DNA from: Verrucomicrobiota bacterium
Lineage (GTDB): Bacteria > Verrucomicrobiota > Kiritimatiellia > CAJWTS01
NCBI GenBank assembly: GCA_027623315.1
Contig: JAQBYD010000010.1
Coordinates: 1 to 64,000, forward strand
Direction of reading: 5' to 3'
Length of the DNA: 64,000 bases
In this document: positions 25,680 through 34,996 of the stretch, in pieces
Layout of the letters: each line of letters opens with the position of its first letter
Position numbering within the stretch: the first letter of the stretch is position 1
Notes under the pieces: generated by a model
Seen by the model: only the letters and a program-made list of their open reading frames with translations
Databases searched by the model: none
What the model was told of the DNA's origin: nothing
Made by a program: the position numbers and the translations under genes

Positions 25680-26267
25680 ATGCACTCGTTCAGTAAGCTC
25701 CCCAAGAACAAGAAGATGCTTCACGCATCGCCAGGCACCTTCCTGCTCGCGGGCGGTGCGCTTCGCGATCCGAATTTCGCGCGTTCGGTCATTCTTCTCT
25801 GCGAGCACAACGAGGAGGGCTCCTTCGGACTTGTGCTCAACCAACCGCTTCCAATTAGTCTTGCCGATGGCTTTTCGCGAGTCACCGACTGGGACACTCC
25901 GCTGTACAAGGGCGGCCCCGTGCAGACGAGTAGCTTGAGCTTCATCCATACGCGGTCGGATATCGACACCGACAGCCAGGAAATCGTTCCCGGGGTCTTT
26001 TGGGGCGGCAGCTTTGAGCTGGTTGATGAATTGATGTGCAAGGGCGTCGTGCAGCCGCAGGAGTTCCGATTCTTCGCGGGGTACTCAGGTTGGGGAGAAC
26101 TACAACTGCAGGGCGAGATCGATCGGAATGATTGGTATCTCATGCCCGCGGATGCAGAATCCATTTTTCTTCAAAACTCCGCGGAGCACTGGAGCCGGAT
26201 TATGCGGCGCATGGGGCCTGAATACGCCCTGTTCGCGAACCTCCCGCTGAACCCGCAGCATAATTAG
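25680..26267 (+). CDS. YqgE/AlgH family protein
   Basis: This 195-residue protein has the conserved GTFLLAGGALRDPNFARSVI, LCEHNEEGSFGLVLNQPL, LYKGGPVQ and FRFFAGYSGWGELQLQGEI blocks of UPF0301 (YqgE/AlgH). Its biochemical role is not established. In many proteobacteria yqgE sits beside ruvX, but here ruvX is 19 kb away. ATG 25680 is preferred because TAGAAT (25664-25669) lies ten bases upstream. Confidence 0.9.
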   Translation: MHSFSKLPKNKKMLHASPGTFLLAGGALRDPNFARSVILLCEHNEEGSFGLVLNQPLPISLADGFSRVTDWDTPLYKGGPVQTSSLSFIHTRSDIDTDSQEIVPGVFWGGSFELVDELMCKGVVQPQEFRFFAGYSGWGELQLQGEIDRNDWYLMPADAESIFLQNSAEHWSRIMRRMGPEYALFANLPLNPQHN

Positions 26268-26372
26268 AATGCGTCCTTCTTGCGAAGCGATGACCGGGAC
26301 CAACCGGCCCCGCCCCTCGGTTCCGGCAGTGCCCGAAACGGACCACCCGGCGCATCCCATCAACGGTGACAC

Positions 26373-27023
26373 ATGATTCGAGACCAGGCGCAATTTGAAA
26401 AAGAGATTGCCGATATCGAGGGCGAGGCATACTACATCGACTACGCCGAACTCTTCGGGATGATTCGCCACTATGCCGCACAACTTGACGAGCATGAGCA
26501 CGGCGCCTACTCACACGTCGTGTGGAACCGAATGCAAATCGAGTGTTCAGCCTTCAACGCCATGTTGTGCAGCACCGTCAACCTGCCCCAGGCGGCACCG
26601 TTACTGGTAAGCGCTCTCGCCAGCGAGAACCCGGAGCCGCAGTTACTGCGCGCGATCATGACCGCGTTGGTCCGCTACCCCGCCGACGAGGCGTACCGCG
26701 CCATCGCGCGCTACATCGATTCGGCCTTCGCATCCGATGCCCTGATGTTCGCCGCGCGAATGGATTTCGAGCGCTCCCTCCCCTATCTCTCGATGGCGTT
26801 GGCGCGCGCGGAGGACGACTCCGGTTGCCTCCAGATCATTAGGGAGCGACTTGACGATGTGGGGCTGGATCGCCTGGTCGATGATCTCGAGACGTTTAAC
26901 TTATCCAGCGACACATCGCTCGCCCGTCTGCGTGACCTGCTGGCGGACCCGCGCGGGTACTGTCCCTTCTCCGAGGTACAACGAAACTTTCTGCTTCGTG
27001 GCCTGGGGTTGTCGTATGAATAG
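26373..27023 (+). CDS. Hypothetical helical-repeat protein
   Basis: This 216-residue protein has no recognised family. The pattern is all-alpha: [21 protein letters not shown] and [20 protein letters not shown] look like HEAT-like helical pairs, as in the adaptor proteins that count repeats along a substrate. There is no signal peptide or membrane segment, so it is probably cytoplasmic. Its stop overlaps the DUF255 start by eight bases, which suggests co-expression. Confidence 0.65.
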   Translation: MIRDQAQFEKEIADIEGEAYYIDYAELFGMIRHYAAQLDEHEHGAYSHVVWNRMQIECSAFNAMLCSTVNLPQAAPLLVSALASENPEPQLLRAIMTALVRYPADEAYRAIARYIDSAFASDALMFAARMDFERSLPYLSMALARAEDDSGCLQIIRERLDDVGLDRLVDDLETFNLSSDTSLARLRDLLADPRGYCPFSEVQRNFLLRGLGLSYE

Positions 27024-29277
27024 GTCGCCGGGGTGGACCTGTGGTCGCGCCTGGCAGCCCGAGGTGCTTGCGATTGGCATCGCGTCGATCATGATGTTCG
27101 GATCGGCAACTCCGACCGGGTCGGCCGAGGCTGTCGAAACGGGTCCTGCACACGCCCGACCATCGCTCCCGACTCCCGAAGCCATCGCCGCACTGCCTCC
27201 TGATGGCGGTCCTCTCTTCAATCGCCTCGTCTTTGAAAAAAGCCCTTACCTGCTGCAGCACGCTGCCAATCCAGTAGACTGGTATCCGTGGGGACCCGCG
27301 GCGTTCGAGAAGGCCCGTAAGGAGAACAAGCCGATCTTTCTCTCAGTCGGGTACTCCACATGTCACTGGTGCCACGTCATGGAGCACGAGTCGTTCGAGG
27401 ACGCCGAAGTCTCCAAGCTGATGAACCAGTATTTTGTCTGCGTGAAGGTGGACCGCGAAGAGCGGCCGGACGTTGATCACGTCTACATGACCGTCACGCA
27501 GGCCATGACGGGCCGGGGCGGCTGGCCGATGACGGTGCTCATGACGCCCGACAAGCGCCCCTTCTTTTCCGGCACCTACTTCCCCAAGCGCAACATGATG
27601 CAACTGCTCCCCGCCCTTCACCGGGCATGGACCGAGGATCGCGACCGGATCAACGAGACCGGCGATCAGATCGTGGAGCACCTGCAGTCCATCGGGGCCC
27701 CGCAGGCGGGTCCGGATCTCATCGAAGAGACACTCCACACGACCTTCAAGGATTTTTCTTCGCGCTTCGATTCGCGCAAGGGCGGCTTCTCCAAGTCGCC
27801 AAAATTTCCCGTGCCCCACAATCTCCTGTTCCTTCTCGCGTATTGGCACCGGACGAATGATCAGAAGGCACTGGCCATGGTCGAAAAGACCCTCTACGAG
27901 ATGCGCCTCGGCGGTATTTATGATCATGTCGGATTCGGGTTTCACCGCTATTCGACGGATTCGGAATGGTTTCTGCCGCACTTTGAGAAGATGCTCTACG
28001 ACCAGGCGCTGCTGACCATGGCCTTTACGTCCGCCTTCCAGGCCACCGGAAAGGCTACCTACGCAGAGACCGCCCGCGAGATTCTTGCCTATGTTCTGCG
28101 CGACATGACCTCTCCTGAAGGCGGCTTCTACTGCGCGGAAGATGCCGACAGCGAAGGCGAGGAGGGAAAGTTCTACTTATGGACCCAGGCGCAGGTTAAG
28201 GAAATTGTTGGCGATGACGATGGGCAGTTCTACTGCGATGTCTATAACATTACTCGCGGCGGGACCTACCACGAGGAGGCTTCCGGGGCGGAGTCGGGCG
28301 CGAGCATCCCGCACCTGAAGGCTTCGCTTGATGAGCTTGCCAAAAAGATGGAGATCGGACCGGCTGCGCTTAAGGAACGAGTGGAATCTATTCGCACGCG
28401 CCTTTTCATAGAGCGCGAGAAGCGAATCCACCCCCTGAAGGACGATAAGATCCTGACCGATTGGAATGGACTGATGATGTCTGCCATGGCGCGGGCCGGC
28501 CAGGCGCTGCAGGAGAAGCGCTACACGGACGCCGCGCGCCGCTCGGCAGACTTTGTGCTCGCGACCCTGCGGTCCTCCGACGGCCGGCTGATGAAACGCT
28601 ATCGCCAGGGCGAGGCCCGCTTCCCGGGACATCTTGAGGATTATGCCTTCCTCGTGATGGGATTGATCGACGTATACGAAGCGACCCAGCAAGCCGTGTA
28701 TCTCCGCGCCGCGGTAGATCTCGCGGACACGATGCTTGAACATTTCTGGGATCCGGAGCATGGCGCCTTCTACCTCACGGCAGATGATGGGGAGGAGTTG
28801 ATCGTGCGCAGCAAGGAGATCTACGACGGAGCCATTCCCTCGGGGAATTCCGTGGCCGCCCACGACCTGGTCCGGTTGTCACGCCTCACCGGCAATACGC
28901 TCTATGCCACGCGAGCCGACGAACTCATGAAATCGTTCTCTGGAATGGTGATCCGGGGACCCGCCAACTTCTCGATGTTCATGACAGCCCTGGATTTCCG
29001 GGTTGGACCATCACTCGAAATCGTGATTAGCGGAGATCCCGGCGCGGAAGACAGCCTCCGTATGATCCGGGAAGTTCAAACCCGCTTTCTGCCGCGACGT
29101 GTTCTCATCTTTCGCCCGGGAGACGTGCCGATCCCCGAGATTGCAAAGTTGGCACCCTACACCAAGTCCATGAAACCCAAGGGCAACGCCGCAACGGCCT
29201 ATGTCTGCCGGAACTTCGCGTGCGACTTGCCGACGACCAATGTCACGACGATGCTGAAGTCGATCGAACGGAAGTAG
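27016..29277 (+). CDS. DUF255 thioredoxin-like protein (YyaL/SPATA20 family)
   Basis: This 753-residue protein begins with a hydrophobic, signal-like segment (about 17-36). The DUF255 domain follows with [17 protein letters not shown] (75-91) and the CxxC-type pair Cys116 and Cys119 in STCHWCHVM. The rest is an (alpha/alpha)6-barrel region with [12 protein letters not shown] and [15 protein letters not shown]. The family's reaction is unproven; a redox or sugar-epimerase-like role is suggested by fold. Export would be unusual, since many homologues are cytosolic. Confidence 0.88.
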   Translation: MNRSPGWTCGRAWQPEVLAIGIASIMMFGSATPTGSAEAVETGPAHARPSLPTPEAIAALPPDGGPLFNRLVFEKSPYLLQHAANPVDWYPWGPAAFEKARKENKPIFLSVGYSTCHWCHVMEHESFEDAEVSKLMNQYFVCVKVDREERPDVDHVYMTVTQAMTGRGGWPMTVLMTPDKRPFFSGTYFPKRNMMQLLPALHRAWTEDRDRINETGDQIVEHLQSIGAPQAGPDLIEETLHTTFKDFSSRFDSRKGGFSKSPKFPVPHNLLFLLAYWHRTNDQKALAMVEKTLYEMRLGGIYDHVGFGFHRYSTDSEWFLPHFEKMLYDQALLTMAFTSAFQATGKATYAETAREILAYVLRDMTSPEGGFYCAEDADSEGEEGKFYLWTQAQVKEIVGDDDGQFYCDVYNITRGGTYHEEASGAESGASIPHLKASLDELAKKMEIGPAALKERVESIRTRLFIEREKRIHPLKDDKILTDWNGLMMSAMARAGQALQEKRYTDAARRSADFVLATLRSSDGRLMKRYRQGEARFPGHLEDYAFLVMGLIDVYEATQQAVYLRAAVDLADTMLEHFWDPEHGAFYLTADDGEELIVRSKEIYDGAIPSGNSVAAHDLVRLSRLTGNTLYATRADELMKSFSGMVIRGPANFSMFMTALDFRVGPSLEIVISGDPGAEDSLRMIREVQTRFLPRRVLIFRPGDVPIPEIAKLAPYTKSMKPKGNAATAYVCRNFACDLPTTNVTTMLKSIERK

Positions 29278-29368
29278 AAACTCCGGGTCCGTATCGTTTC
29301 CGCCATCGTCGGCCGAACGTGGAGTAACGTCGTTACCGGGAACCGCCGAAACACGACTACGGATGACG

Positions 29369-29716
29369 CTACTCGAACAGCAGCCCGCGGGTTGCGCGCT
29401 TCATCTGGATCCCACCGTGGATGGTCACCGCGATGGTCAACAGCAGCATTAGGATGCCGATAAGAAGATACCCATCTGCTGCGGCCTGGCGCAAAACCAC
29501 CAGCACTGTGACCGAGAAGAGCAAACCCAGGAATGTCTGCGCGGCTCCTTTCAGAAAACCGATCGTAGACTGTCGCTTGGTGAGCAGCAGATAGTCACGA
29601 AAGTCCGATGCGGAGGGCCAGCTGGTGAGATCGCCACACGTGGGACAGCGGTCCGACGGCGGGTCATTCTGCCTGCCGCAACCGGGACAACGCTGACAAT
29701 GGTATAGATCCGCCAT
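29369..29716 (-). CDS. Small zinc-ribbon membrane protein
   Basis: This 115-residue protein has an N-terminal zinc ribbon, CQRCPGCGRQNDPPSDRCPTCG, with three CxxC-type pairs. Two hydrophobic helices follow, one around FLGLLFSVTVLVVLRQ and one around YLLIGILMLLLTIAVTIHGG. ATG 29716 (MADLYHC) is preferred to the start nine bases upstream. The function is unknown. Confidence 0.65.
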   Translation of the reverse strand: MADLYHCQRCPGCGRQNDPPSDRCPTCGDLTSWPSASDFRDYLLLTKRQSTIGFLKGAAQTFLGLLFSVTVLVVLRQAAADGYLLIGILMLLLTIAVTIHGGIQMKRATRGLLFE

Positions 29717-29767
29717 CGAATGCATCCAGTATACCCATCGAGAGCCCCGCGGTAAACCCTATCCCGG

Positions 29768-30075
29768 CTAGGCTCAAATCAAGCGAACCCAGCCATGGAT
29801 AAGGTCACCTCCTTTGTCGCGAGCTTCGTCGCGAGCTTTGTCGACAGCGGGGCGCTCAAGTTCCCGGATCTTGGAAAAACTGTTTCTGGGCAGAATACTC
29901 AGAGGGAGAGACGGGGCTATTACTCGCCCCTCCTTCGCCGTGTCGGCTACGGAGGGCACGGCGCGACGATTGAGGGCCGGGGTGTTCACCCAGCCCTGCC
30001 GCAAATCGACAAAGCTCGCGACGAAGCTTGCGACAAAGGTGCTTCGGAAACAGAGTTCGCTTAATCTGGGGCTAG
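29768..30075. mobile_element. CTAG-flanked inverted-repeat element (MITE-like)
   Basis: The sequence CTAG occurs at both edges (29768-29771 and 30072-30075), consistent with a 4-base target duplication. The ends are inverted repeats: inside, GACAAAGCTCGCGACGAAGC is present on both arms in opposite orientation (left arm 29815-29844, right arm 30007-30036), and the outer 21 bases match at 15 positions. No transposase is encoded in the roughly 300-base interior. Solo right-end copies lie at 3281, 35326 and a diverged one at 53390. The family is not identified; IS5-type elements are known to favour CTAG sites. Confidence 0.65.
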
Positions 30076-30138
30076 GAGACTGTCGGACTTAGCCACCCCT
30101 GCTACTATCGACGCTCAAGGTGTCGGCCGCTGCTCCGC

Positions 30139-30213
30139 AGGATTTGGGATCCAGAAAGTGCGACCAGAAACCCAATCGCACTCTCCGCATCCCCAATCCA
30201 GGCGCGGAGCGCT
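30139..30213 (+). repeat. GTGCGAC/GTCGCAC hairpin repeat, copy 2
   Basis: AGAAAGTGCGACCAGAAACC then AATCGCACTCTCCGCATCCC then CAATCCAGGCGCGGAGCGC. It is the near-identical partner of the minus-strand copy at 24319-24392. A partial third match, CCAGGCGCGGAGCGC, is at 47329-47343. Confidence 0.75.
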
Positions 30214-30360
30214 TCCCCGGTCGTCCGCCGCTCCGCGGGGATCTGGAATTTGGATCCCGCGGCCGCGGGATGGCTTCTCAGGTTGTGCATCGCGAGGGTG
30301 AGCGGGACTCCTGTCCGCGAACTCTCCCGATGTGCGAGCTGAGAGGTCATACCCGCCTGC

Positions 30361-30391
30361 AGTGCTTTGCTCGCTTGCGCGAGCAAGCACA
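30361..30391. repeat. Strong stem-loop
   Basis: GTGCTTTGCTCGC and GCGAGCAAGCAC pair in a 12-base stem with one bulged base and a short TTGC loop. It lies about 110 bases beyond the stop of the thioredoxin-like gene, which runs on the minus strand. No U-tract follows on either strand, so a terminator function is uncertain. Confidence 0.5.
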
Positions 30392-30503
30392 GCATTGCGG
30401 GCAGGTGGCGGTCCAAACTTCCCGAGAAATGCACGCTCCAACCCAGCGCTCCTTCCCCGCTACTGCAGCCGACGAGCTCAGCTTCGCTGGATCTGGCGGG
30501 CTC

Positions 30504-31001
30504 CTAAAGCGTGGCTACGATCTTGTGCAGCTGGGAATACGAGCGGTACCCGACCGTCACATCACGAATCACGCCCTTGCGATCGATGAAGAAGGTCGTC
30601 GGAATGGCGCGTACGTCTACATACGGTGACACCAGCCCACCGGCATTCCCGACGGCGTAGTTCACTCCTTGCGCGCGGGCAAAGGAGACGAGCTTCGGGA
30701 GATCCTCGTTGCTGATTCCTAGAACTGTCAGTCCCTCCGATTCCAGCTCGCTGGTCAGCTGGACGAAGTGGGGAATCTCGGCCCGGCAAGGCCCGCACCA
30801 CGTGGCCCAGAAGTCCAGGATCACGGCGCGTCCCTTCAGGTCGCTCAGTCGCACGTTCCGGTTGTCCGTCGTTTGAAGCACCAGGTCAGGCGCCTGCTCC
30901 CCAACCCACTCGCCAAATTCAGACCGGCCGCACGCGCGGCTGAAGAGCATAGCGGCCAGTAGGCAGACAACGAGAGCAGTCATCAACTGGGTCCACTTCA
31001 T
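30504..31001 (-). CDS. TlpA/ResA-like membrane-anchored thioredoxin
   Basis: This 165-residue protein has one N-terminal hydrophobic anchor (about 6-20) and a periplasmic TlpA-type fold with GEQAPDLVLQTTD and the active site WCGPC (Cys69, Cys72). Such proteins reduce disulfides for cytochrome c maturation or other periplasmic targets. SRAC near residue 24 is a poor lipobox. No cytochrome genes are near, so the partner is unknown. ATG 31001 was chosen because it starts the signal anchor and a promoter lies just upstream. Confidence 0.88.
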   Translation of the reverse strand: MKWTQLMTALVVCLLAAMLFSRACGRSEFGEWVGEQAPDLVLQTTDNRNVRLSDLKGRAVILDFWATWCGPCRAEIPHFVQLTSELESEGLTVLGISNEDLPKLVSFARAQGVNYAVGNAGGLVSPYVDVRAIPTTFFIDRKGVIRDVTVGYRSYSQLHKIVATL

Positions 31002-31010
31002 AACGCACCA

Positions 31011-31039
31011 AGAATACGCGTCATTAGATCCCCGTGCAA
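31011..31039 (-). promoter_or_regulatory. Promoter of the TlpA-like gene, near-leaderless
   Basis: On the minus strand TTGCAC (31039-31034) and TATTCT (31016-31011) are separated by 17 bases. The ATG follows after nine bases, so the predicted leader is only two or three bases long and no Shine-Dalgarno site exists. Confidence 0.55.
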
Positions 31040-31071
31040 GACGCTCGTGATATAAGGGCTCCGGGCATGCG

Positions 31072-32913
31072 TTAACGTTTCGTTGCGCGTAGCAGGTTCG
31101 TTCGGGCGGATTCGAGATCGGGTTGAATCTCAAGCGCACGCTCGAAGTGTTCGGCAGCGGCAGTCGCCCGCTTCTGCTGGAGCAGAAGTTCTCCAAGTGC
31201 ATTGTGCGCATCGGCCCGCAAAGGGGATAACTCCAGCGCGTGTTCGAGCTGTGCCTCGGCCTCTTCGAGCTTGTGCAGGCCCTGGTAGCAAACGGCCAGG
31301 CTCAAACGCGCGTCGACGTAGCCGGGAGCCAGCGCCACCGCCTTGCGCGCGTGTTTGAGTGCCTCCCCGGGGCGGCCCATGTCACAAAGCAAAAACGCAA
31401 GCGACGTCTGCGCCACCTGGTAACGCGGCTCGATCTCCAGCGTACGGTAAAAGAACTCCTCGGCGTCATGTTCGCGCCCCTCAACACCTGCGAGCATCGT
31501 GGCAATATTGTTGTAAGTTAGAGCCCGGTGGTGCCCGTCATCGACGATGCGGCTATTGGTCAGCGCTGCGACCACGAGGGCCAGGGCAACCCCACAGCAC
31601 GAGCGGAGCAGATGGCCGACCTTCCCGCGCTGTCGAAAGAGCTCAACCAATCCTGCTCCGGCGAACATCATCAGGATGGGAGTGATCAGCAAGCGGTAGC
31701 GAGCGACGACGTAGAACGCGATTAGCGTCATCGCGTAGGCGACGCCAAGCGCGTAGAGAACCCATAATCTGCGCCACGAGCAGATGGTCATCGCGACACC
31801 AAGAACCGCTATGGGACACAATATCCCCATGTGCATTACCAAGGACGCCACTCGCAATACAGGCGACCACTCCGCGTAGGTCGCCTGGTCGATAGTGTCC
31901 GGTAGTTCGGCCTTGTTGAACATTAGTCCGGTCTTACGTGTCATGAGCGCGAACCACTCCCCCGGTCGCGTCTTGATGTGCGCCCATGACTGGTCCAGCC
32001 AGTACTTTGAGACCTCGCGCGGGGTGAGACGCCGACGCAGCGCGCGTTCGGCAAGCATCGTCGCGTCGTTTCTCTCGTGCATTGCGTCTCCGCGGCCGGA
32101 GATCATCGAACGGTACGACCCATGCGCCCCGGGGCCGTTTCCGATGAAGAAGTTGCTGCCCGCCTGCGACGTCGTGATGTGAAATTCTCCGCCTACCACG
32201 GCATTGCGAACACCGACGGGAAGCAATACCAGTCCGGCGCCCAGAACGCACATGGCCATGCTTGTCCAGCCCTCTCGCGTGTCGGCGCTCGGCCCGAGTT
32301 TCGCCCACAAGAGAATGATGGGCAGAAAAGCCATTGTATTTTCACGGGTCAGGGCGAGCAGGCCAAGCAGGATGCCTGCACCCAGCCAGCGCGACCGCGC
32401 TGGACGCATCGAGATCCCGCCTAAGGTAGCCAACAGCGCCGTGGTCAATAGCAGGGCCAGTGCTGTCTTCTGAACGAATCCCTCCAGAAAAACTGCCGGC
32501 GCATACAGGGCAAGCGTCATGCCTGCCGCCAGGCCGTGGCTACGGCCAAAGAACCTTCGTCCGGCCACGGCAAGGAGCACGCAGGATGCGACTCCCATCA
32601 GCATCTGGATGACACGCACCGCGAGCATGCTCTCGCCAAAGACGCTGTAGACAACGGCAAGCAGGTAAGGATAGAGCGGCGCCTGGTAGAAGATCTGGTC
32701 CCCGATCCAGGCACCGTCAGCGATCCCCTTCGCCCATTGGTGATAGACTCTCCCGTCCCCGATGCGGAGATTGAAGAAAGGCGCACGTGACATCTCCACC
32801 ATGTAGAGAGCCCTCGTGGCCAGGGCCGTCAGCCCCACCAGCACGTAAGCGTGCCACGCCCTGAAGTGCTTGAAGGGATACCCGATCGCTGCCGTGCAAC
32901 TTTCAAGATTCAT
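31072..32913 (-). CDS. GT-C (PMT-like) membrane glycosyltransferase with C-terminal TPR repeats
   Basis: This 613-residue protein has about ten hydrophobic segments, with the GT-C features DGRVYHQWAKGI and FYQAPLYPYLLAVVYSVFG in the first loop. The last 140 residues are TPR units, including ALKHARKAVALAPGYVDARL and AEAQLEHALELSPLRADAHNALG. It would transfer sugar from a lipid carrier on the periplasmic side, and the TPR part may bind an acceptor. ATG 32913 is chosen over an upstream start at 32964 because the divergent gene begins nearby. Substrate is unknown. Confidence 0.82.
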   Translation of the reverse strand: MNLESCTAAIGYPFKHFRAWHAYVLVGLTALATRALYMVEMSRAPFFNLRIGDGRVYHQWAKGIADGAWIGDQIFYQAPLYPYLLAVVYSVFGESMLAVRVIQMLMGVASCVLLAVAGRRFFGRSHGLAAGMTLALYAPAVFLEGFVQKTALALLLTTALLATLGGISMRPARSRWLGAGILLGLLALTRENTMAFLPIILLWAKLGPSADTREGWTSMAMCVLGAGLVLLPVGVRNAVVGGEFHITTSQAGSNFFIGNGPGAHGSYRSMISGRGDAMHERNDATMLAERALRRRLTPREVSKYWLDQSWAHIKTRPGEWFALMTRKTGLMFNKAELPDTIDQATYAEWSPVLRVASLVMHMGILCPIAVLGVAMTICSWRRLWVLYALGVAYAMTLIAFYVVARYRLLITPILMMFAGAGLVELFRQRGKVGHLLRSCCGVALALVVAALTNSRIVDDGHHRALTYNNIATMLAGVEGREHDAEEFFYRTLEIEPRYQVAQTSLAFLLCDMGRPGEALKHARKAVALAPGYVDARLSLAVCYQGLHKLEEAEAQLEHALELSPLRADAHNALGELLLQQKRATAAAEHFERALEIQPDLESARTNLLRATKR

Positions 32914-32962
32914 GGGTGGGACATGCTTTTCGCCGGACGGCAAACTCGCTAGACTCGACCTC

Positions 32963-34561
32963 ATGTCCGTCGGTTCTCAGAGCGCCAGGGTCTCGCCGTG
33001 TATCGAGATCCTGTGCATATCCCTGATCCTTGCCGGCTACCTGACTCAATGCGTCATCACAGCGGCCTCGCACACGCCTACCGTGGATGAGTTCTCCGAC
33101 GTACCGATGGGACTCTATCACCTCAAGACGCATCAGTTCAATATTGATCGGCGTAATCCGCCGTTGATGAAGATCCTCTGTGCGCTTCCACTACATCTCA
33201 TGGGGGTGGAGATCGACACGGATCCCAAGTGGGTCGGTGACGGCGAAGGATGGTATCCGTGGCTTCTCGGAACACGATTCATGCGAATGTCCGGCGAGCG
33301 CTATACGGAATACTTCTTCTACGCGCGTATGGTTGTGGTTGCCGTCAGTATCCTGCTCGGACTCCTGGTGCATAGGTGGGCGCGTGAGGAAGAGGGGCCC
33401 TTGGTTGCCTTGATCGCGTTGCTGCTCTTCACCCAGGCACCGGCGATACTGGGGCACTCAACACTCGCGACACTCGATATCGGAGTATCCGCGCTGGTCT
33501 TTGGCGGGTTCTACGCGCTACGGCGCGTGGTGCGTGACCGAGACGGTCTGGCCGGGATGTTTTGTGGGCTCATGTTCGGTCTCGCACTCGGGGCGAAATT
33601 CGTAACGTTATTCTTTCTGCCGCTCGTTCCGCTTCTCTATCTCGTGCGGCCAGGATCAACGCGTGCGCCCGACTGGAAGTCCGAGATGCGAATCGTGCTG
33701 ATCATGGGTACTGCATTCTATCTCGCCGTCTGTGCGGCCTATCTCTTTCTTCATTTCCCGCGCCCGTCGGCGCTCATCGAGGGAATAGCCCTGGGGATTT
33801 CGGATTCCCGTACGGGAGAGTTTCCTGCGTTCCTTTTCGGAGAGTGGTCAAACGCCGGGTTTCCTCACTATTACCTCGCGGCGTTGCTCGTGAAGATGCC
33901 CGTGCCGCTGCTGGTCTTGTTGGGGGTGGGGCTTGCCAGGATAGTGATAGCGCACACTGATCTGCGCAGGAAACTCTTCTTAACGCTCCCGCCCCTGGTG
34001 CTGATCTACCTCTTGTCGTTCCACTACAGAAAGAACTACGGAATCCGTTACCTTCTGCCCGCTTATCCGTTCCTCATTCTAATTGCAGCATCTGGTGCGG
34101 GATGGCTGCTGCGTCGCGGCCGGCCGGCCAGGATCTTGGCTGCCGTTCTAGTGTCCTGGCTGGTTATCGGCTCAATTGCCGTCACCCCTCACCACCTTTC
34201 CGGTTTCAATATCCTCGCGAGAAATCGAATCCCGCTATTGGACTCCAATCTAGACTGGGGGCAAGACCTCGGCCGGCTGGCGGATTACGTGCACGACCGC
34301 AAGGCCGGCAAGATCAAGCTGGCCTATTTCGGGCATGTCGATCCCCTCCTCTACGGCCTTGACTACGAACTGATTTCTGTGCCGAACGAGCCGGGACTTT
34401 ACGCGATAAGCGCAAATTTCCTATACGGATACCCCTACGCAATCACGTATGCGGAGAATCGTCTGATCAACGTCCCGCAGGACGCATTCGCGTGGCTAAG
34501 AACCTATCAGCCGCTGGCCCGGGTCGGGCGATCCATATACATCTTCGAAGTGGCGGAGTAA
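32963..34561 (+). CDS. GT-C (PMT-like) membrane glycosyltransferase
   Basis: This 532-residue polytopic protein begins MSVGSQSARV and has the GT-C luminal-loop signature HTPTVDEFSDVPMGLYHL (residues about 38-55) and RRNPPLMKILCALPLH, plus about ten transmembrane segments. The C-terminal domain is soluble and includes ILARNRIPLLDSNLDWGQDL. It is transcribed divergently from the other GT-C gene. TAGACT lies seven bases before the ATG, so the transcript may be leaderless. Substrate is unknown. Confidence 0.82.
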   Translation: MSVGSQSARVSPCIEILCISLILAGYLTQCVITAASHTPTVDEFSDVPMGLYHLKTHQFNIDRRNPPLMKILCALPLHLMGVEIDTDPKWVGDGEGWYPWLLGTRFMRMSGERYTEYFFYARMVVVAVSILLGLLVHRWAREEEGPLVALIALLLFTQAPAILGHSTLATLDIGVSALVFGGFYALRRVVRDRDGLAGMFCGLMFGLALGAKFVTLFFLPLVPLLYLVRPGSTRAPDWKSEMRIVLIMGTAFYLAVCAAYLFLHFPRPSALIEGIALGISDSRTGEFPAFLFGEWSNAGFPHYYLAALLVKMPVPLLVLLGVGLARIVIAHTDLRRKLFLTLPPLVLIYLLSFHYRKNYGIRYLLPAYPFLILIAASGAGWLLRRGRPARILAAVLVSWLVIGSIAVTPHHLSGFNILARNRIPLLDSNLDWGQDLGRLADYVHDRKAGKIKLAYFGHVDPLLYGLDYELISVPNEPGLYAISANFLYGYPYAITYAENRLINVPQDAFAWLRTYQPLARVGRSIYIFEVAE

Positions 34562-34697
34562 GTGTGAGATCCATCGGTCCCGTCCTTCAATCTGAGAATC
34601 ACGCACCATCGAGCCCAATTCGAATCAGGCACTGGAGTCTGTTTCAGGCTGGCGCCTGAATAGCTTCAGCACGATCGCTGGACTGGAAGTAAATATA

Positions 34698-34742
34698 TTG
34701 ACCGACTCCTTTATGTGGACTACTATAGCTATCGTAATCCAC
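34698..34742 (+). promoter_or_regulatory. Promoter and palindromic operator of the RHH/PemK module
   Basis: TTGACC (34698-34703) and TACTAT (34721-34726) are separated by 17 bases. The -10 box overlaps an imperfect palindrome, GTGGACTAC (34715-34723) and GTAATCCAC (34734-34742), with a 10-base centre. RHH antitoxins typically bind such operators cooperatively. Unlike the first toxin-antitoxin module, this one has a leader and an AAGGAG ribosome site before the ATG. Confidence 0.65.
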
Positions 34743-34762
34743 ATGGCGACAAGGAGTGCGAT

Positions 34763-34996
34763 ATGAAGACGGTGCAAATGACGCTTGATGAAGACTTGGT
34801 GCGATCGGTTGATCGCGTAGTTAAGAAGATCCATACAACACGTTCTGCATTCACAAGAGATGCCCTGCGCGATGCACTCCGGAAATTCAACGCGTCCCGG
34901 CTCGAAAACCAGCATCGCCACGGGTACGACATCCACCCGGTCAATAAGCAGGAATTTAGCGTCTGGGAGGAAGAGCAGGCATGGGGCGATGAATGA
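34763..34996 (+). CDS. Ribbon-helix-helix antitoxin (CopG/MazE-like)
   Basis: This 77-residue protein has the RHH start KTVQMTLDEDLVRSVDRVV followed by the second helix TRSAFTRDALRDALRKF. The C-terminal tail, KQEFSVWEEEQAWGDE, is acidic and typical of toxin-binding segments. AAGGAG precedes ATG 34763. Its stop overlaps the toxin ATG by four bases, so this is the antitoxin of a type II module. Confidence 0.85.
   Translation: MKTVQMTLDEDLVRSVDRVVKKIHTTRSAFTRDALRDALRKFNASRLENQHRHGYDIHPVNKQEFSVWEEEQAWGDE

Larger units (their letters stand above)
29726..30503. other. Gene-free repeat region
   Basis: This 778-base interval has no credible gene. It holds the CTAG-flanked inverted-repeat element (29768-30075), a copy of the GTGCGAC hairpin repeat (30139-30213), a region rich in short palindromes around CCGCGGCCGCGG near 30258, and a stem-loop at 30361-30391. 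Open frames crossing it translate repeat DNA. Confidence 0.7.

Noticed and set aside
26851-27015. Upstream extension of the DUF255 protein to 26851
   Set aside because: The extension lies inside the preceding gene in another frame and lacks the signal-like start that follows ATG 27016.
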